A DNA stretch of 64,000 nucleotides from Rhynchopus sp. YZ270_cl-10. Its lineage: Eukaryota; Euglenozoa; Diplonemea; Diplonemida; Diplonemidae. Both the position numbers and the translations under genes were made by a program. Shown piece after piece: positions 62,747-64,000 of this stretch (positions are counted from its first letter, which is position 1; every line of letters starts with the position of its first letter). The stretch covers positions 1,426,001 through 1,490,000 of the forward strand of contig OZ037864.1 in the NCBI GenBank assembly GCA_964035575.1, in the 5' to 3' direction. The notes below the pieces were generated by a model that was not told the DNA's origin, did no database searches, and saw nothing but the letters and a program-made list of their open reading frames with translations.

Positions 62747-64000
62747 ACACCTTGCACACCACACCACACCAGACCCGACCACCCCTTTCCACTCCCGTGC
62801 AGTCCCACTGCACTCCACGACTCCACGACCACACCACGCGACAACGCTTCCCATGTACTAACACCTTTCTCTCTCCTCTCCAGGAGACGAGCTTTACACC
62901 CCTTTTCTTTGTTCATATTTGCATACTTACACTTGCAAACTTACACCCTTATCTTATATGAAAAGATGCCCAAAGTAATATACAACGATTTCCCCGCCGT
63001 CTCTTTATGTGCGTATTTAGTCTGTTTTCTGCGACACCAAGAGTTTTCTTTGCTCCCTTTTTGCGACGTAATAACTCAGAATATGCTCATTTCTGGCTGT
63101 GTTCCCAAACCCTTATTGCGATCTGTGTGGTACCGTAAAAATATTTATTCTGGGCCGGAACAAAACTGGAACACCCCAAAAAATCGTCGATTGTTCCAGT
63201 TTTGTTCCGTACCAGCATTGTTTTGGGGGGGTATCCGTGCCTTGTCAAAAAAAACGAGGAGTGCGACGAATTTTTTTTTGCCCAAAGATGCACTATGCAC
63301 CTGGGTGGGGTGGGAATGGGGATAAAAATACTACCCCAACAGAACTGTTCTGGGCCGGAACAAAACTGGGACACCCCCAAAAACCCCAAGTGTTCCAGTT
63401 TTGTTCCGGTCCAGTATACTTCTGTCTCAGAATAGTTACAGCCCAGAATAAATATTTTTACGGTATACCAAAATTGCTCTCTAGTGACGCAAGCTCCTGT
63501 GTTTTGCTTGGTGTAAGGGTCCTGGGGATATGGCAGGTTTTAATATCGCTTTATTACTGCCACATCAATTGAAATATTCGTGTGTGTTGACCTGAGCCTT
63601 AAATTCGTCACGAGAACGACGAAATCTGCTGACAAAAATTAATTTTTGCCGAAAGTACCACTCATTCTTTTGAGAATGTATCATTTTGTGTGTAAGAGGG
63701 TGAAAATATGGATTTATTACACTCATCGCGTCGACAAAAATATTCTTGGAGTGGCACTTTCGAAGCAACAGTGGCGACGTTCTCGCTCTGGTCTTTCCGA
63801 GTCTTGATGTGTGCAGCGCTAAGAAAACGATAGTGCCTCTCCCGAGCTATGTCATTGTAGTCTTTCTGCTTGTCTGCAAAATATTCTCTTTCCCAATCGA
63901 AAGATTAGCTGCGTGTCCTATTTGGGGTTCAAATCCCGAAAACGCTACCCTTCAAGCTTGACACGATCAATTCCGGAATCACTCATTCAACTGTTGCCTT
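62747..64000. other. Spacer of the 3,110-bp unit (fourth, cut by the window edge)
   Basis: Follows 53417-55131 to the last base, with the MITE at 63133-63463. The promoter blocks would lie beyond the window. Confidence 0.6.
63133..63463. mobile_element. Palindromic MITE, unit copy 4
   Basis: Identical by eye to 53803-54133, offset by 9,330 bp. Confidence 0.7.

Larger units (their letters stand above)
52453..64000 (+). repeat. 3,110-bp tandem array (creatine kinase gene plus spacer)
   Basis: The start codons of copies 4, 5, 6 and 7 are exactly 3,110 bp apart (52022, 55132, 58242, 61352). Spacers and coding regions of copies 5-7 appear identical by eye except for one silent base (A at 62479 where copy 6 has C at 59369). 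The array continues past the right edge; the next ATG is expected at 64462. Confidence 0.9.

Overview
The window is nuclear DNA of a eukaryote, almost certainly a flagellated protist. Coding DNA is GC-rich, is split by short GT-AG introns (42 to 423 bp) and sits in AT-rich spacers full of homopolymers, palindromes and short repeats. I placed 20 introns in seven genes; 15 donors begin GTATG and 18 begin GTAT, and acceptors are mostly CACAG, CTCAG or TACAG. All recognisable host genes lie on the + strand. The sequence alone does not fix the lineage. A creatine kinase carrying a flagellar-type docking domain, a CM1 (gamma-tubulin recruiting) coiled-coil protein and a TMEM65 protein with a mitochondrial-type leader point to a cell with a flagellum, a microtubule-organising centre and some mitochondrial compartment.

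Layout. 1-2.2 kb: 3' part of a LINE ORF (zf-RVT, RNase H, Cys/His-rich tail), open at the left edge. 2.2-8.4 kb: gene-free DNA with several terminal-inverted-repeat (TIR) elements and short hairpin repeats. 8.5-10.3 kb: FCP1/NIF-type phosphatase. 13.5-17.6 kb: DNA ligase III-like protein whose ligase core is followed by an ALC1-like macro domain and two BRCT domains. 18.6-19.5 kb: unrecognised five-exon gene. 20.6-23.9 kb: tandem pair of secreted, glycosylation-rich proteins. 25.4-26.6 kb: unrecognised intronless gene. 26.6-29.9 kb: spacer with two well-bounded MITE-like elements. 29.9-31.5 kb: TMEM65-GAF fusion. 33.4-35.4 kb: aspartate carbamoyltransferase fused to its bacterial-type regulatory chain. 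35.4-37.2 kb: 1.8 kb nested-palindrome element. 37.5-42.3 kb: CM1 coiled-coil protein. 42.7-44.0 kb: glucose-6-phosphate 1-epimerase-like gene.

From 44.4 kb to the right edge the window is a creatine kinase array: seven complete intronless genes with an N-terminal RIIa/DPY-30-like docking helix pair. Copies 1-4 have mostly different spacers. From copy 4 onward the array becomes a strict 3,110-bp unit that includes a palindromic MITE, and it runs off the window. Silent sites show that copies 5-7 are mosaics of copy-2-like and copy-4-like sequence, so unequal exchange or gene conversion amplified one recombinant unit.

The genes do not form one pathway. Two themes recur. Multigene families here share little beyond their transcribed or coding part (creatine kinase, secreted pair). 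The spacers and two introns carry families of 30-60 bp stem-loops whose stems vary while loop and tail are conserved; this is the most unexplained signal in the window.
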